This document shows, piece by piece, positions 31,537 through 41,390 of a stretch of DNA of 64,000 nt. Location: positions 79,383,994 to 79,447,993 of the forward strand of contig NC_073313.1 of the NCBI RefSeq assembly GCF_027595985.1, given 5' to 3'. Position numbers and translations under genes: made by a program. Source of the DNA: Sorex araneus (lineage: Eukaryota > Chordata > Mammalia > Eulipotyphla > Soricidae). A model generated the notes under the pieces. It had not been told where the DNA came from. It worked only from the letters and a program-made list of their open reading frames with translations, and did not search any database. Numbering within the stretch: the first letter of the stretch is position 1; every line of letters begins with the position of its first letter.

Positions 31537-32094
31537 CCTTGTAGAAGAAGAAGTGGTTAAGAGAACGAAGTGGTTAAGAAAACTCCGGGCACATCTTTCC
31601 GATTCCACCGTTCTTCCTGCACTAACATATGCCTCAGAGACCTGGGCCCTACACAAGCAGGATGAGAAGGCTATTAGGGTATCCCAAAGAGGAATCAAAA
31701 GAGCTATGCTCAGAATATCATGTCTCATTCAAATGATAGAAGGAATCCGGAGTTCTGACCTCCATCGATGGTCAAGAATCAGGGATGCTGTCTCGTTTGC
31801 CAAGGCATCAAAAATCAGATGGGCCAGTCATGTAATGCGATTTAGAGACGACCGTTGGACTAGAGCTGTTACCGACTGGATTCCACAGGACATCAGAAGA
31901 CCTCGTGGCCGCCCACCAACTAGATGGTCAGATTTCTTCGTCAAATCCCTGAATGAACGATTTGAGGCTCTTCCTGTTCCTGGAGCAAGCAGATATCATT
32001 GAGCTGCACTAGCACGTAACAGGGACAAATGGAGATGTTACTGGTGCCCACTCGAGCAAATCAAAGATCAACGGGACTACAAGTGATACAAGTG
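31537..32094 (+). mobile_element. RTE-clade retrotransposon, 3' fragment with ORF end
   Basis: 5'-truncated non-LTR element. An open stretch of about 150 codons encodes the C-terminal region after the reverse-transcriptase core: LPALTYASETWAL, GIRSSDLHR, SKIRWASHVMRF, WTRAVTDWIP and GRPPTRWSDF are RTE signatures, closest by memory to nematode and Sorex RTEs. A stop replaces the Trp after ASRYH, but the frame then continues to DKWRCYWCPLEQIKDQRDY. It ends in ACAAGTGAT repeats, not poly-A. ATATATTGTTTT flanks it (31525-31536 and 32095-32106). Confidence 0.88.
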
Positions 32095-32162
32095 ATATAT
32101 TGTTTTACATATTATATATCATGCTTATTATATGTTATATATCATAATATATATATATATAT

Positions 32163-32282
32163 ATTTGGTTTAGAGGCCACACCAGGTTGTGTTCAGGGGC
32201 TATTCTTAATGAAATGAAGGGGATCATTCCCCCATGTGCTTGGGGGACCATGTGGTGCTAATCGAATCTGGTCCCCCAATGT
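32163..32282 (-). mobile_element. Old SOR SINE fragment
   Basis: AGGCCACACCAGGTTGTGTTC to GTGCTAATCGAATCTGG. Confidence 0.55.
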
Positions 32283-32514
32283 CTAATAAATATTCTGTGA
32301 TGTGTGAAAATTATATGAAATTCTTACTTCCGTGTCCATCAACATAGGTAAATCGGCACCATGAGCCGGTACATGAGCACGATGGCAATGTGTTTAGTTA
32401 TTGTCTACTGCAGCTTGCAAACATGGTCGCAAAGTCTAAATTTTCATCGGGAGAGCAACTGCAAGGATGAACCCTTAGGGCCCAGAGCTCCTCGGAATGA
32501 AAATGTAAATCCAA

Positions 32515-32665
32515 ATTCATAGCAGGCGCCCACACTTGCCTTGCAAGTAGGTCCCCTCCAATCTCCGGCATCCCATATGGTTCTCCAAGCCCACCAGGAG
32601 TGATTCTTGAGTGTAGAGCCAGGAGTAACCCCTAAGCACCACAGGGTGTGCCCCCAAAAACAAAG
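32515..32665 (+). mobile_element. SOR SINE, 5' truncated
   Basis: Begins near GCCCACACTTGCCTTGC; body through GGGTGTGCCCCCAAAAAC. Confidence 0.75.
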
Positions 32666-32687
32666 TCATGGCAAAACGTCTAAAGCT

Positions 32688-32829
32688 TGGGCCTGAGAAA
32701 GAGCTCAATGGGCTGAACACATGGTTTACATGACAGAGACCCAGGTTTTATCCCCAGCACCACATGATCCCTGAGTCCCACTGGGAGTAATCCCCAGATA
32801 TCACCAGGGATGGCCCCCATCAAAAATAA
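32688..32829 (+). mobile_element. Old SOR SINE
   Basis: CCTGAGAAAGAGCTCAATGG to ATGGCCCCCATC. Confidence 0.65.
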
Positions 32830-32832
32830 TCT

Positions 32833-32993
32833 AGGGGCTGGAGAGATAGTATAGCAGGGAAAGCACTTGCCTTGCACACAGCTGACCCAGGTTACATCCC
32901 TATATCCCATCTGGCGCCCTGTGCATTGCCAGGAGTGATTCTTGTAGCAGAGCCAGAGATAACCCCTAAGCATTTCTGGGAGTGGCCCCAAAA

Positions 32994-32996
<3 letters not shown>
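32833..32996 (+). mobile_element. SOR SINE
   Basis: AGGGGCTGGAGAGATAGTATAG to GAGTGGCCCCAAAACC; the tail runs into a TA microsatellite. Confidence 0.85.

Positions 32997-33045
<49 letters not shown>
32997..33045 (+). repeat. TA microsatellite
   Basis: About 24 TA units grown at the 3' end of the preceding SINE. Confidence 0.9.
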
Positions 33046-33049
<4 letters not shown>

Positions 33050-33139
33050 TCATTTCCAGGAATTTTATGATATAGGAAGGAAATAAGTAAGGCATATATA
33101 GAACTTGAAGCAGATTACTCTCCGTGGATGTGATCCCAC

Positions 33140-33300
33140 AACAGAAATTTATTTTTAACGATTTGGGAGGATGGAAATCAAGATCAATGAGCTGATCAAT
33201 TCGGTGTCTGATGAGGGTTCTCCTGGTTTGCAGATGGCTGTTGTCTCACTGTTCTCACAGGACAGGCAAATCCATCGTCTATATCAGGAAGGCAGTAGTG
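33140..33300 (-). mobile_element. Ancient mammalian interspersed repeat, class uncertain
   Basis: ACAACAGAAATTTATTTTT, ATGGAAATCAAGATCAA, CCTGGTTTGCAGATGGCTG resemble a widespread old mammalian repeat I cannot name with certainty. Orientation is a guess. Confidence 0.3.
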
Positions 33301-33451
33301 TGGGATATCGAGAAATTTCCACTTCTCTTCTAGCACGACCTACAGTTTTCTGACTTCAGTTTTCTCAGCTCATCGCGCTGTATTTCCTTTCATATCAGAG
33401 GAGGTGGGGAGGAGCACAATGGAGAAAAGCAGGGTTAAGAGCAGGTCAAGA

Positions 33452-33797
33452 TATTTGGTACTAATATTAAATTGCATCCAAGCTTCATTCATTTGTGAAT
33501 TCTGTAAAGAAGAATTTATTTTCTGCTAATTTATTCTGTTCTGGATAAAACAAACGCAAAATTTATATATATAAAAAAAGAATGAACAGTTATTCCAATA
33601 GGTATCATGATCCTTTTACATAGATCACCTCTTTTCAGTCCTCTGGTGCTAGTTGTATGTCTATTTTCACTAGCTGTTGTTCTTTGTGTATAATAGCTAC
33701 TGGGCTACTAGATTTGACATCTAATCTATCTAAAATCGCTATGACTTTTGTATCTCACTGTGATTCAGCTAAAATAAATATAAAAAAATTTTTAAAA
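33452..33797 (+). mobile_element. Retroposed sequence of unknown source
   Basis: About 345 bp with a poly-A signal (AATAAA near 33773) and an A-rich end, flanked by a perfect 15-bp duplication AAGAGCAGGTCAAGA (33437-33451 and 33798-33812). It is neither SOR nor a typical L1 tail. It could be a processed copy of an mRNA 3' UTR or an unknown retroposon. Confidence 0.7.
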
Positions 33798-33812
33798 AAG
33801 AGCAGGTCAAGA

Positions 33813-33985
33813 GGGGCTGGAGCAATAGCACAGTGGGTAGGGCGTTTGCCTTGCACGGCCAACCCAGGTTCGATTCCCAGCATCCCTTATGGTCCCCCAA
33901 GCACCGCTAGGAGCAATTCCTAAGCATAGAGGCAGGAGTAGCCCCTGAGCTATTGCTGGGTGTGACCCAAAAAGAAAAAAAAAAG
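33813..33985 (+). mobile_element. SOR SINE sharing a target site with the upstream retroposon
   Basis: Near-consensus copy; AGAGCAGGTCAA occurs again at 33986-33997, the third copy of the same target. Confidence 0.93.
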
Positions 33986-34179
33986 AGAGCAGGTCAAAAG
34001 TCCAACAGGGCTAAAAAGTCTGGCGGTACACAAAGATCCCTCAGAGCAACTCTGGTCTTAATTCTTGTAATTCAACAGCTTTTGTCCCTCTCGGAGCTTC
34101 AGAAACCACTGCCAGAGCCTATCCATCCGAGGCTCAAGAGAGAAGGGGCCAACTGCAAAACCATGTATGTGTTCAGAAG

Positions 34180-34495
34180 ATCACTGGATCCCTGTATCTC
34201 TGCCATCCCGTTGTTCGTCGATTTACTGAGCGGGCACCAGTAACGTCTCTATTACACTCAGCCCTGAGATTTTAGCAGCCTCTCCTTACTCATCTTTCCC
34301 AACAATTGGAGGCTCTTTCAGGGTCAGGGGAATTAGACCTATTGTTACTGGTTTTGGCATATCAAATACACCATGGGTAGCTTGCCAGGCTCTGCCGTGC
34401 GGGCAGGATACTCTTGGTAGCTTGCTGGGCTCTCCAAAAGGTATGTATATATCTGTTAATGTACTTTGGATATGAATACGCCACAGGGGGCTTGC
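34180..34495 (-). mobile_element. Long-form RTE-tail element
   Basis: Reversed RTE tail (CCCGTTGTTCGTCGATTTAC, GGGCACCAGTAACGTCTC), the long-form segment GGAGGCTCTTTCAGGGTCAG, then body to GCTTGCTGGGCTCTCC. The tRNA head is absent. GTGTTCAGAA-like flanks are present. Confidence 0.82.
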
Positions 34496-34529
34496 ATGTT
34501 CAGAAGTGTTCAGAAAATACTGTTTAAAA

Positions 34530-34735
34530 ACCAAATTCAGGGGCTGGAGAGATAGCACAATGGGTAGGGCGTTTGCCTTGCACGAGGCCAACCCGAGTTC
34601 TATTCCCAGCATCCCATATGGTCCCCCAAGTACCACCGGGAGTAATTCCTGAGTTCGTGAGCCAGGAGTAACCCCTGTGCATCACTGGGTGTGACCCAAA
34701 AAGCAAAACAAAAATCAAAACAAAACAAAACAAAA
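34530..34735 (+). mobile_element. SOR SINE with long AAAAC tail
   Basis: Consensus body; the tail is a CAAAA microsatellite. AAATTCA occurs on both sides. Confidence 0.92.
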
Positions 34736-34748
34736 ACACAAATTCACA

Positions 34749-34902
34749 GACAAGGGAGACAGCTCAAAGGTTTGAAGTGCATGATCTTCATGTAGGAACC
34801 CCAAGTTCAATTTCTGGCACCACCTGGGTCCCCCAAGAGCTACCAGGGGTGACTCCAAGCACTGAGCTGGGTACTGCCCTTTGTGGACCCCAAACTAAAG
34901 AA
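34749..34902 (+). mobile_element. Old SOR SINE
   Basis: CAAGGGAGACAGCTCAAAGG to TTTGTGGACCCC. Confidence 0.65.
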
Positions 34903-35024
34903 AAATTTTAAAACCCCAGTCCACAAATTTAGAGATCAAATTGGCTTTACTGAAAGTACTCTGGACTGGAGCAGCATCTGGTTTAGCAAGCAGAAGGCCA
35001 CGTAAAGAGTAGTAGGAAATTGGG

Positions 35025-35198
35025 GTTGGAGCGATAGCACAGCGGGTAGGGCATTTGCCTTGGACGCGGCCGATCCGGGTTCGATTCCCAGCATCCCATA
35101 TGGTCCCCCAGCACTGCCAGGAGTAATTCCTGAGTGCAAAGCCGGAAGTAACCCCTGTGCACTGCTGGGTGTGACCCAAAAAGAAAAAAATAAAGAAA
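35025..35198 (+). mobile_element. SOR SINE nested in an older SINE
   Basis: AGTAGTAGGAAATTGGGG flanks it (35007-35024 and about 35200-35217). A SINE piece with GTCAGGAGTAAGCCCCG continues after the second copy to about 35270. Confidence 0.9.
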
Positions 35199-35337
35199 GT
35201 AGTAGGAAATTGGGGTCGGAGTGATAGTCAGGAGTAAGCCCCGAGTGTTGATGGGTATGGCCCAAACACTTTTTGAAAAAGAGTTAAAGAAATAATGGAA
35301 GGTTTATAAAGGCCACAAGAAAATATTATTTCGGGTA

Positions 35338-35470
35338 AAGGGGCTGGTTGCAGGAGGTTGGGCACTTACTTGCCCTGCATGCGGTAAACCTCAGTTTGAA
35401 TCCCCAACTCTACATATGGTCCCCTGATCACCGCCAGGAGTGATCCCTGACCATGGGGTGTGACCCTCAA
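35338..35470 (+). mobile_element. Old SOR SINE
   Basis: AAGGGGCTGGTTGCAGGAGG to CCATGGGGTGTGACC. Confidence 0.7.
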
Positions 35471-35627
35471 CTTCCCTAGCCTCCCAAATATATTTCAGGC
35501 AATGTCCCCTTCCCTCAGGAGAAGCAAGAGTTGATTATCATGTAGGTTACCATGTAGATTATAATGTGGACCTATAGCTATACAGATCAAGGAACTCCAG
35601 ATTAATGGGTTTATGATGATATTTTGT

Positions 35628-35774
35628 TAGTGAGGCCACACCCGGCAGTACTCCCAGGTCTGTGCTTGGGAGTTGCTCCTGGCATGCTCTGGGCCAAGTG
35701 TCATGTGGTGCTGGGGTTTGAACCCGGGCCTCCTGCAGGCAAAGAAAGCCCTCCGAGCTATCTCCCTAACCCCT
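35628..35774 (-). mobile_element. Old SOR SINE
   Basis: AGGCCACACCCGGCAGTACTC to AGCTATCTCCCTAACCCC. Confidence 0.75.
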
Positions 35775-35833
35775 ATAATAATACCTTTGGGGAATGATTT
35801 GAAGCCCAAATTAGTTTCGGTATTAGCTCTGGG

Positions 35834-36080
35834 AGCAATAGCACAGTGGGTAGGGCATTTGCTTTGCACGCAGCCGACCCTGGTTCGATTCCTCTGTCCC
35901 TCTCGGAGAGCCCGACAAGCTACTGAGAGTATCCCACCTGCACGGCAGAACCTGGCAAGCTCCCTGTGGCATATTCAATATGCCAAAAACCGTAACAAGT
36001 CTCACAATGGAGACATTCCTGGTGCCTTCTCAAGCAAATCGATAAGCAACAGGACGACAGTGCTACAGTGCTACCATGAA
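35834..36080 (+). mobile_element. SOR/RTE chimeric SINE
   Basis: Head CAATAGCACAGTGGGTAGGG, body, and RTE tail ending GACGACAGTGCTACAGTGCTAC. CTCTGGG lies on both sides (35827-35833 and 36081-36087). Confidence 0.9.
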
Positions 36081-36389
36081 CTCTGGGTGGGGATTCAGTA
36101 CAAATGACTCCATTTGGGGTTTGTTTTTTGGGTTCCCTTTTGTTTTTGCTTAACAACATTAAGCCACAGACATGCCGCGAAAGAACTCACCACGGGCAAC
36201 AGAGGGAAAAATCTATGAAAGCTGCCTCCGGATCTACCTCTTGGAATGACTCCAAAATCACATGAGGCAAAGGAATCGGCAGATCGATGGCAGGGCTGCG
36301 AGGCCTGTGGATAGGAGGTGGTTATTCAGTGGTGTGTCCATCTCTCTCTTCTTTCTTCCACCCCATTTTCTCTCTCCTCCGCCACCCAT

Positions 36390-36470
36390 GCCAGGAGTCA
36401 AACTCAGGGCCTCATTGACTAGAATCTTATTCTTGCACGGAGCTATAGCTCCCTGGCCTAGCCCCCTTCA
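36390..36470 (-). mobile_element. SOR SINE head fragment
   Basis: CAGGAGTCAAACTCAGGGCC to GGAGCTATAGCTCCCTGG. Confidence 0.45.
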
Positions 36471-36518
36471 GTCTGACTTCTCTTGAAATAAAGTCAATCA
36501 CAGACATGCCAGAAGGCC

Positions 36519-36663
36519 TGGGTAGGGTCAGAGAGATACGCATGCAGGAGGCCTGTGTTTGCTCCCTCATACTACATGGTCCTGTGGCCACCACCAGGAC
36601 CGACTCCCCAGGGTAGACCTGGGCATGTCTCCAAAGCACCACCAGGTATGGCTTCAAAACCCG
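36519..36663 (+). mobile_element. Old SOR SINE
   Basis: GGTCAGAGAGATACGCATGC to ACCAGGTATGGCTTC. Confidence 0.6.
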
Positions 36664-36675
36664 ACAAAAGGCCTG

Positions 36676-36852
36676 CAGAGGATCCAGAATGATAGTACAG
36701 CGGGTAGGGCTATTGCTTTGCACGTGACCAACCCAGTTTAGATTCCCAGCATCCCAGATGGACCCCCGAGCACCGCCAGGAGTCATTCCTGAGTGCATGA
36801 GCCAGGAGTAACCCCTGTGCATCACCGGGTGTGATCCAAAAAAGAAAAAAAA
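36676..36852 (+). mobile_element. SOR SINE
   Basis: CCAGAATGATAGTACAGCGGG to GTGTGATCCAAAAAAG. Confidence 0.9.
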
Positions 36853-36945
36853 GCCTGCACAAACAGAAGCAAAAGAAGTGAATCAATAAATCCCTTTCCA
36901 GTTTTCCAGTTTGTTCCTCTCATAACTGCTTGTAAAACTTAATTA

Positions 36946-37104
36946 GGAGCCAGAGAAAATAATACAGGTTTTAAGGGCACATGCCTTATCATGATTCGCT
37001 TCCCAGCATCCCATATGATTCTCTGAACACCACCAGGAGTGATCCTTTGTGCATAGCCAGGAGTAATCCCAGAGCACTTCTGGGTGTGGCCCACCCAAAC
37101 AACA
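36946..37104 (+). mobile_element. Old SOR SINE
   Basis: AGGAGCCAGAGAAAATAATAC to GGTGTGGCCCACCC. Confidence 0.7.
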
Positions 37105-37449
37105 AATTAAATGCACTGTAAAGGTCACCAAGCTCTCCAGAATATGCGTAGCCTGAAATAGGAACCCCTGATATAGGCACCCACAGTCCCCCTAAGCAAA
37201 TTGTAATCTTATCCTTCCTGAAGTACTGCCGTATTTGGCTTACATGTTTATTATGCTACATACAGGTCACTGGGACCCTGATGGTGGGTATCAGGTACTA
37301 ATTTTTTCTCTAGTGACAGCGTCTATTGCAAGGCCTAACCAAACTAGGCAATCAAGAAAATATCGGTGATGGTCTCTTATTTTTAATTGAGTATCAAAGA
37401 GGTGTTCATGTTTGCAGATTGTTTTAAGTCCCCTTAAAGACTCGGGTTC

Positions 37450-37608
37450 GGGGGCTGGAGCGATAGCACAGCGGGTAGGGTGTTTGCCTGGCACACGGCG
37501 GACCCAGCATCCCATATGGTCCCCCAAGCACAGTCAGGAGTAATTCCTGAGTGCAGAGCCAGGAGTAACCCCTGTGCATCGCCAGGTGTGACCCAAAAAT
37601 TAAAAAAA
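37450..37608 (+). mobile_element. SOR SINE, B box deleted
   Basis: Jumps from GGCGGACC to CAGCATCCCATATGG, so the pol III B box is lost. GACTCGGGTTC and GACACGGGTTC flank it. Confidence 0.9.
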
Positions 37609-37795
37609 GGACACGGGTTCAATTCAAGGGCAAACTCTTCTTCCTTGCACACCTATACACTGGCTTATCTCAATGTTCCTTTGCTTCGTTATTCCCACTC
37701 TGGAGAAATCCGTGTTCTCCCTCAAACACGTACTTCTCCTTCTCTTCCCTAAAATCTTTCTAAATAATTTTGAATAAAAAAATTCCTTGTTTGGG

Positions 37796-37972
37796 GGGGC
37801 TGAAGCGATAGCATAGCAGGTAGGGTGTTTGCCTTGCACGCAGCTGACCCGGGTTTGATTCTCAGCATCCCATATGGTCCCCCAGCCCCACCAGGAGTAA
37901 TTTCTGAGTGCAGAGCCAGGAGTAACCCTTGAGCATCGCTGGGTGTGACCCAAAAAGCAAAAAAAAAAAAAT
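37796..37972 (+). mobile_element. SOR SINE
   Basis: GGGGCTGAAGCGATAGCATAGC to ACCCAAAAAGCAAAA; full length. Confidence 0.92.
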
Positions 37973-37993
37973 CCTGGTTTCACTCCCTCCCAA

Positions 37994-38613
37994 TCACTGT
38001 ATCACTTGTCTTCCTATTGATCTTCCATTTGCTTGAGCGGGCACCAGTAATGTCTCTATTTGTCCCTGTCGAGTGCTAGTGTAGCCCAATGATATCTGCT
38101 TGCTCCAGGAACAGGAAGAGCCTCAAACCGTTCATTCAGGGTTTTGACCAAGAAGTCTGACCATCTTGGTGGGCAGCCACGCAGTCTTTTGACGTCCCGT
38201 GGAATCCAGTCAGTAACAGCTCTAGTCCAGTGGTTGTCTCTGAATCGCATTACATGTCCGGCCCATCTGATTTTTGATTTCTTGGCAAACGAGACAGCAT
38301 CTCTGATTCTTGACCGTCGATGGAGGTCAGAACTCCGGATTCCTTCTCTCACTTGAGTGAGACATGATACTCCTAGCATAGCTCTTTCGATTCCTCTTTG
38401 GGATACCTGAATAGCCTTCTCATCCTGTTCGCGTAGGGCCCAGGTCTCTGAGGCGTACGTTAGTGCAGGAAGAACGGTGGAATCGAAAAGATGTGCCTGG
38501 AGTCGGATGTTCTTCGTCCTCTTAATCACTTCTTTGACGCTCTTGAAGGCAGCCCACACTGCTCTCTTCCTCCTGCGCAGTTCTGGCGACAAGTCATTCC
38601 TCATGTCGTTCCC
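37994..38613 (-). mobile_element. RTE-clade retrotransposon, 3' fragment with intact ORF segment
   Basis: Second RTE copy, 5'-truncated, about 620 bp. From 38604 it reads 182 codons without a stop: MRNDLSPELRRRKRAVWAAF, then FDSTVLPALTYASETWAL, GIRSSDLHRRSRIRDAVSFA, KSKIRWAGHVMRF, WTRAVTDWIPRDVKR and NERFEALPVPGASRYHW, ending at a TAG where other copies have Trp (DKW). One codon is missing in the RPPTRW motif. The non-coding end carries ACAAGTGATACAGTGAT-like repeats. More similar to the other copy than to unrelated RTEs I recall. Confidence 0.88.
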
Positions 38614-38645
38614 CCCCCCCCCGCCCCCAAAAAGAAGATAAACTG

Positions 38646-38735
38646 GAAGAGTTCCAGGATCTGGAACAGTGCCAGAATACCTGCCTGGTATGTGTAGGCC
38701 CTAGATTCGATCCTGTCATGCTAAGAAAAATAAAA
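38646..38735 (+). mobile_element. tRNA-like SINE fragment
   Basis: GGATCTGGAACAGTGCCAG, TAGATTCGATCCTG, then an A-rich end. Confidence 0.4.
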
Positions 38736-38754
38736 GGATAAAAGGAAAGAATGC

Positions 38755-38815
38755 TGTTCAGTACTGGGCGCACAGAAAGTGCTCAGTAAATACTTGATAA
38801 CTGAAAAGCAGAGCA
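38755..38815 (+). mobile_element. L2 3' end fragment
   Basis: CACAGAAAGTGCTCAGTAAA followed by TACTTGATAAC follows the L2 terminus. Confidence 0.5.
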
Positions 38816-38939
38816 CAGTCTTTAAGTTCTTAAGAGGTGCACAGTATACGCCAAATTAAATCATGTACGCGTTAGGGAGAAAGGATGCAAAGCTAAGCTG
38901 AGGTTGTACTGTGGAAGATCTTCACGGCCCCTGTGCTTC

Positions 38940-39115
38940 GGTTTATTTCTGTTTGGCAGTCAGCCAGCACTGTTCAGGAATGACTCCACACTCAGTGGTG
39001 TGGGAGGCACTCCTGGCATTGCTTGGGAGGGGTCATGCAGTGCTGGGGATCGAACCCAGGTCTCCTGCATGTGAAACCCGTGCTCGGGTCCATTGAGCTG
39101 TTTCTCTCACCTCCC
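38940..39115 (-). mobile_element. Old SOR SINE
   Basis: AGCACTGTTCAGGAATGACTCC to GTCCATTGAGCTGTTTCTC. Confidence 0.7.
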
Positions 39116-39478
39116 CTCAGCTGTTGACTTATTTGTCATAGTCTTAGGGCCAGCTCCATGCCAGGCAAAGGCAAGACCCTATCGACTGTACATTACATTT
39201 CACCCTGACCACCCCCCACCAATGTTTAGCTTTTAATTGGGATAGTCATTCTGGAATTTCCCCCTTCCTTTTGTTGTTATGGTCACAATGTCTGTAGGCT
39301 TTTGCACATCTGTTGAAGGGCAAGGGCTCCAACAGCTTGGCTGTGGTGCTTAGCAGGGGTCACGTAATTGGTTTCACTGCAGTGTCGGGTGACTCGGGGC
39401 TGAAAGTCACAGTGGAAACCGTACAAGGCACTTGCTGTGCCACTGAGCCGCATCCTGAGGGATTTCTTTTTTCTCTTT
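39116..39478. other. Mostly unique intergenic stretch
   Basis: A SINE-like remnant may lie at 39300-39470; otherwise nothing recognised. Confidence 0.35.
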
Positions 39479-39658
39479 TTTTTTTTTTTTTAGTTTTCAG
39501 GCCACACCCGGCAGCGGTTCTCAGGACTTACTCCTGGCTCTGTGCTCAGGGATCACTCCTGGCAAAGTTTAGGGGACCATATGGGATGCTGGGGGTTGAA
39601 CTCAGATTATCTTGTGCAGCATAAGTGCCTTACCCACTGTATTGTCACTCCGGCCCCC
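39479..39658 (-). mobile_element. SOR SINE
   Basis: T-run, CAGGCCACACCCGGCAGC to TTGTCACTCCGGCCCCC. Confidence 0.85.
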
Positions 39659-39673
39659 AAGACCACTTTTCTA

Positions 39674-39832
39674 AGCTTTTTTCTTTTGGGGCGGATTCCA
39701 GATTAGGGACTATTCCTGGTTCTATGCTCAGGGATCACTAGTGGAACACTCAGGGGACTACCTGTGGTGTCAGGATTAATCTAAGACTGGCGGGATGTAA
39801 AGCAAGCACCCCTGTCCTAGCTCTCTGACCCT
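39674..39832 (-). mobile_element. Old SOR SINE
   Basis: TTTTGGGGCGGATTCCAG to CCTAGCTCTCTGACCCT. Confidence 0.65.
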
Positions 39833-39855
39833 ACTCGTTTCAACGCTAATTTGAT

Positions 39856-40107
39856 CTCCCAGCGACAGCACAGTGGGTAGGGCATTTGCCTAGCATGCAG
39901 CTGACCAGGATTGGATTCCTCCGTCCTTCTCAGAGAGTCCAGCAAACTACCGAGAGTATCCAGCCCATATGGCAGAGCCTGGCACGCTCCTCGAGGCTTA
40001 TTCGATATGCCAAAAACAGTAACAACAAGTCTCACAATGGAGACGTTACTAGTGCCCGCTCGACCAAATCCATGAACAACGGGAGGACAGTGCTACAGTG
40101 CTACCAC
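39856..40107 (+). mobile_element. SOR/RTE chimeric SINE
   Basis: Head GACAGCACAGTGGGTAGGG, body with two A-changes, RTE tail ending GACAGTGCTACAGTGCTACC. Confidence 0.9.
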
Positions 40108-40550
40108 CCATCTTACAGCCTCCTTTCTGCAGCCAGTTGAATACTGAAAATAGCTACTCCTAACTTCCTCTCCTCTCCCATTTCCTCTGTTGATGTTACT
40201 GTGCTGACTGAGGGGTCCACACACTCCCGATGTGGTGCTCGTACATTCAACTGTGGTGGGTTACGCCCCTTGCATTGTGGGGCTCTCACACACAAAAGTG
40301 ACCGCATATGTGCTCACGGGCATCCCCAGTGCTCACACACCTTTTTAGGGGCCATGCTTCCTGAGTCAGGGGGCAAACAGCCTCAGCTGCTGACGCACAC
40401 CTGGCTGCAGTGTGGCTGGAACTGATCTGTGGGGCTGAGGGCCTGTCAGATCTAGCTGGCACACAGAGCATAGCAAAGTCCATCATGCTCTGCACATGAG
40501 TGTGGCTCTGGGGCTTGAACTTGTGGCCTCAGCCTACAAGAGAGGCATTT
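40108..40550. other. Intergenic, possibly degenerate SINE tandem
   Basis: Repeated phrases such as GTGGTGCTC, TTGTGGGGCTC and CCAGTGCTCACACACC suggest old SINE-derived sequence, but no boundary can be set. Confidence 0.3.
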
Positions 40551-40718
40551 GAGGACCGGAGTGATAAGACAATCAGTTGGGCGTTTGCCTTGCCAGTGGG
40601 TTGGCTCCCTGGCATCCCATATGGTCCCCTGAGCACCACCAGGAGTAATTCTTGAGTGCAGAGCCAGGAGTAACCTCTGAGCATCTCTGGTATTGGTCAC
40701 TCCCCACAAAAAAAACCC
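40551..40718 (+). mobile_element. SOR SINE
   Basis: GGACCGGAGTGATAAGACAATC to TTGGTCACTCCCCAC; B-box region shortened. Confidence 0.82.
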
Positions 40719-40724
40719 TAAAGA

Positions 40725-40890
40725 TTGGAACCAGAGTAATAGTACAGCGGGTAGGGTGTTTTAGAGCACGTGGTTGACTTGAGTTCAACCCCCAGCACCC
40801 CAAGCCCACCAGGAGTGATCCCTGAGCACAGAGTCAGGAGTAAGCCCTGAGCACTGCCAGGGCTGCCCCTCCTCAAACAAAACAAATAAC
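40725..40890 (+). mobile_element. SOR SINE
   Basis: GGAACCAGAGTAATAGTACAGC to CAGGGCTGCCCCTCC. Confidence 0.8.
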
Positions 40891-40935
40891 AACCAAATGA
40901 ACACAAACAATAAAGAAAATTAAAAGGGAAAGAAG

Positions 40936-41100
40936 CTTTTGTTTCTTTTGAGGCCACACTCGACCGTGCTCAGGGGCTATTCCTGGCTCTGTGCTCGGAG
41001 TAATGCCCCTGATGCTTGGGGGACCATGGAGTGCCCAAGAACCACCGGATCCTGCACACAGAATATGTGCTCAGCCCACTGAGCTCACTCTCTGGTCCTT
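40936..41100 (-). mobile_element. Old SOR SINE
   Basis: GAGGCCACACTCGACCGTGC to CACTCTCTGGTCCTT. Confidence 0.72.
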
Positions 41101-41111
41101 GAAATCTTTAG

Positions 41112-41286
41112 TGTTTTTTTTTTCTTTTTGGGTCACACCCGGCCATGCACAGGGGTTACTCCTGGCTTTGCACTCAGGAATTACTCCTGGCGGTGCTCAG
41201 GGGACCACAGGGGATGCTGGGAATCGAACCCGGGTCGGCTGCATGCAAGGCAAACACCCTAGCCACTGTGCTATCGCTCCAGCCCC
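41112..41286 (-). mobile_element. SOR SINE with target-site duplication
   Basis: Near-consensus; AAATCTTTAGT flanks it (41101-41111 and about 41289-41299). Confidence 0.94.
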
Positions 41287-41390
41287 AAAAATCTTTAGTT
41301 GTTTGTTTGTTTGTTTTTTGCCGGGAGGTGGAGAGATCGTATAGGAAGTAAGTCCCGTGCTCATATATTTCACTCATATATTTCCCCACG

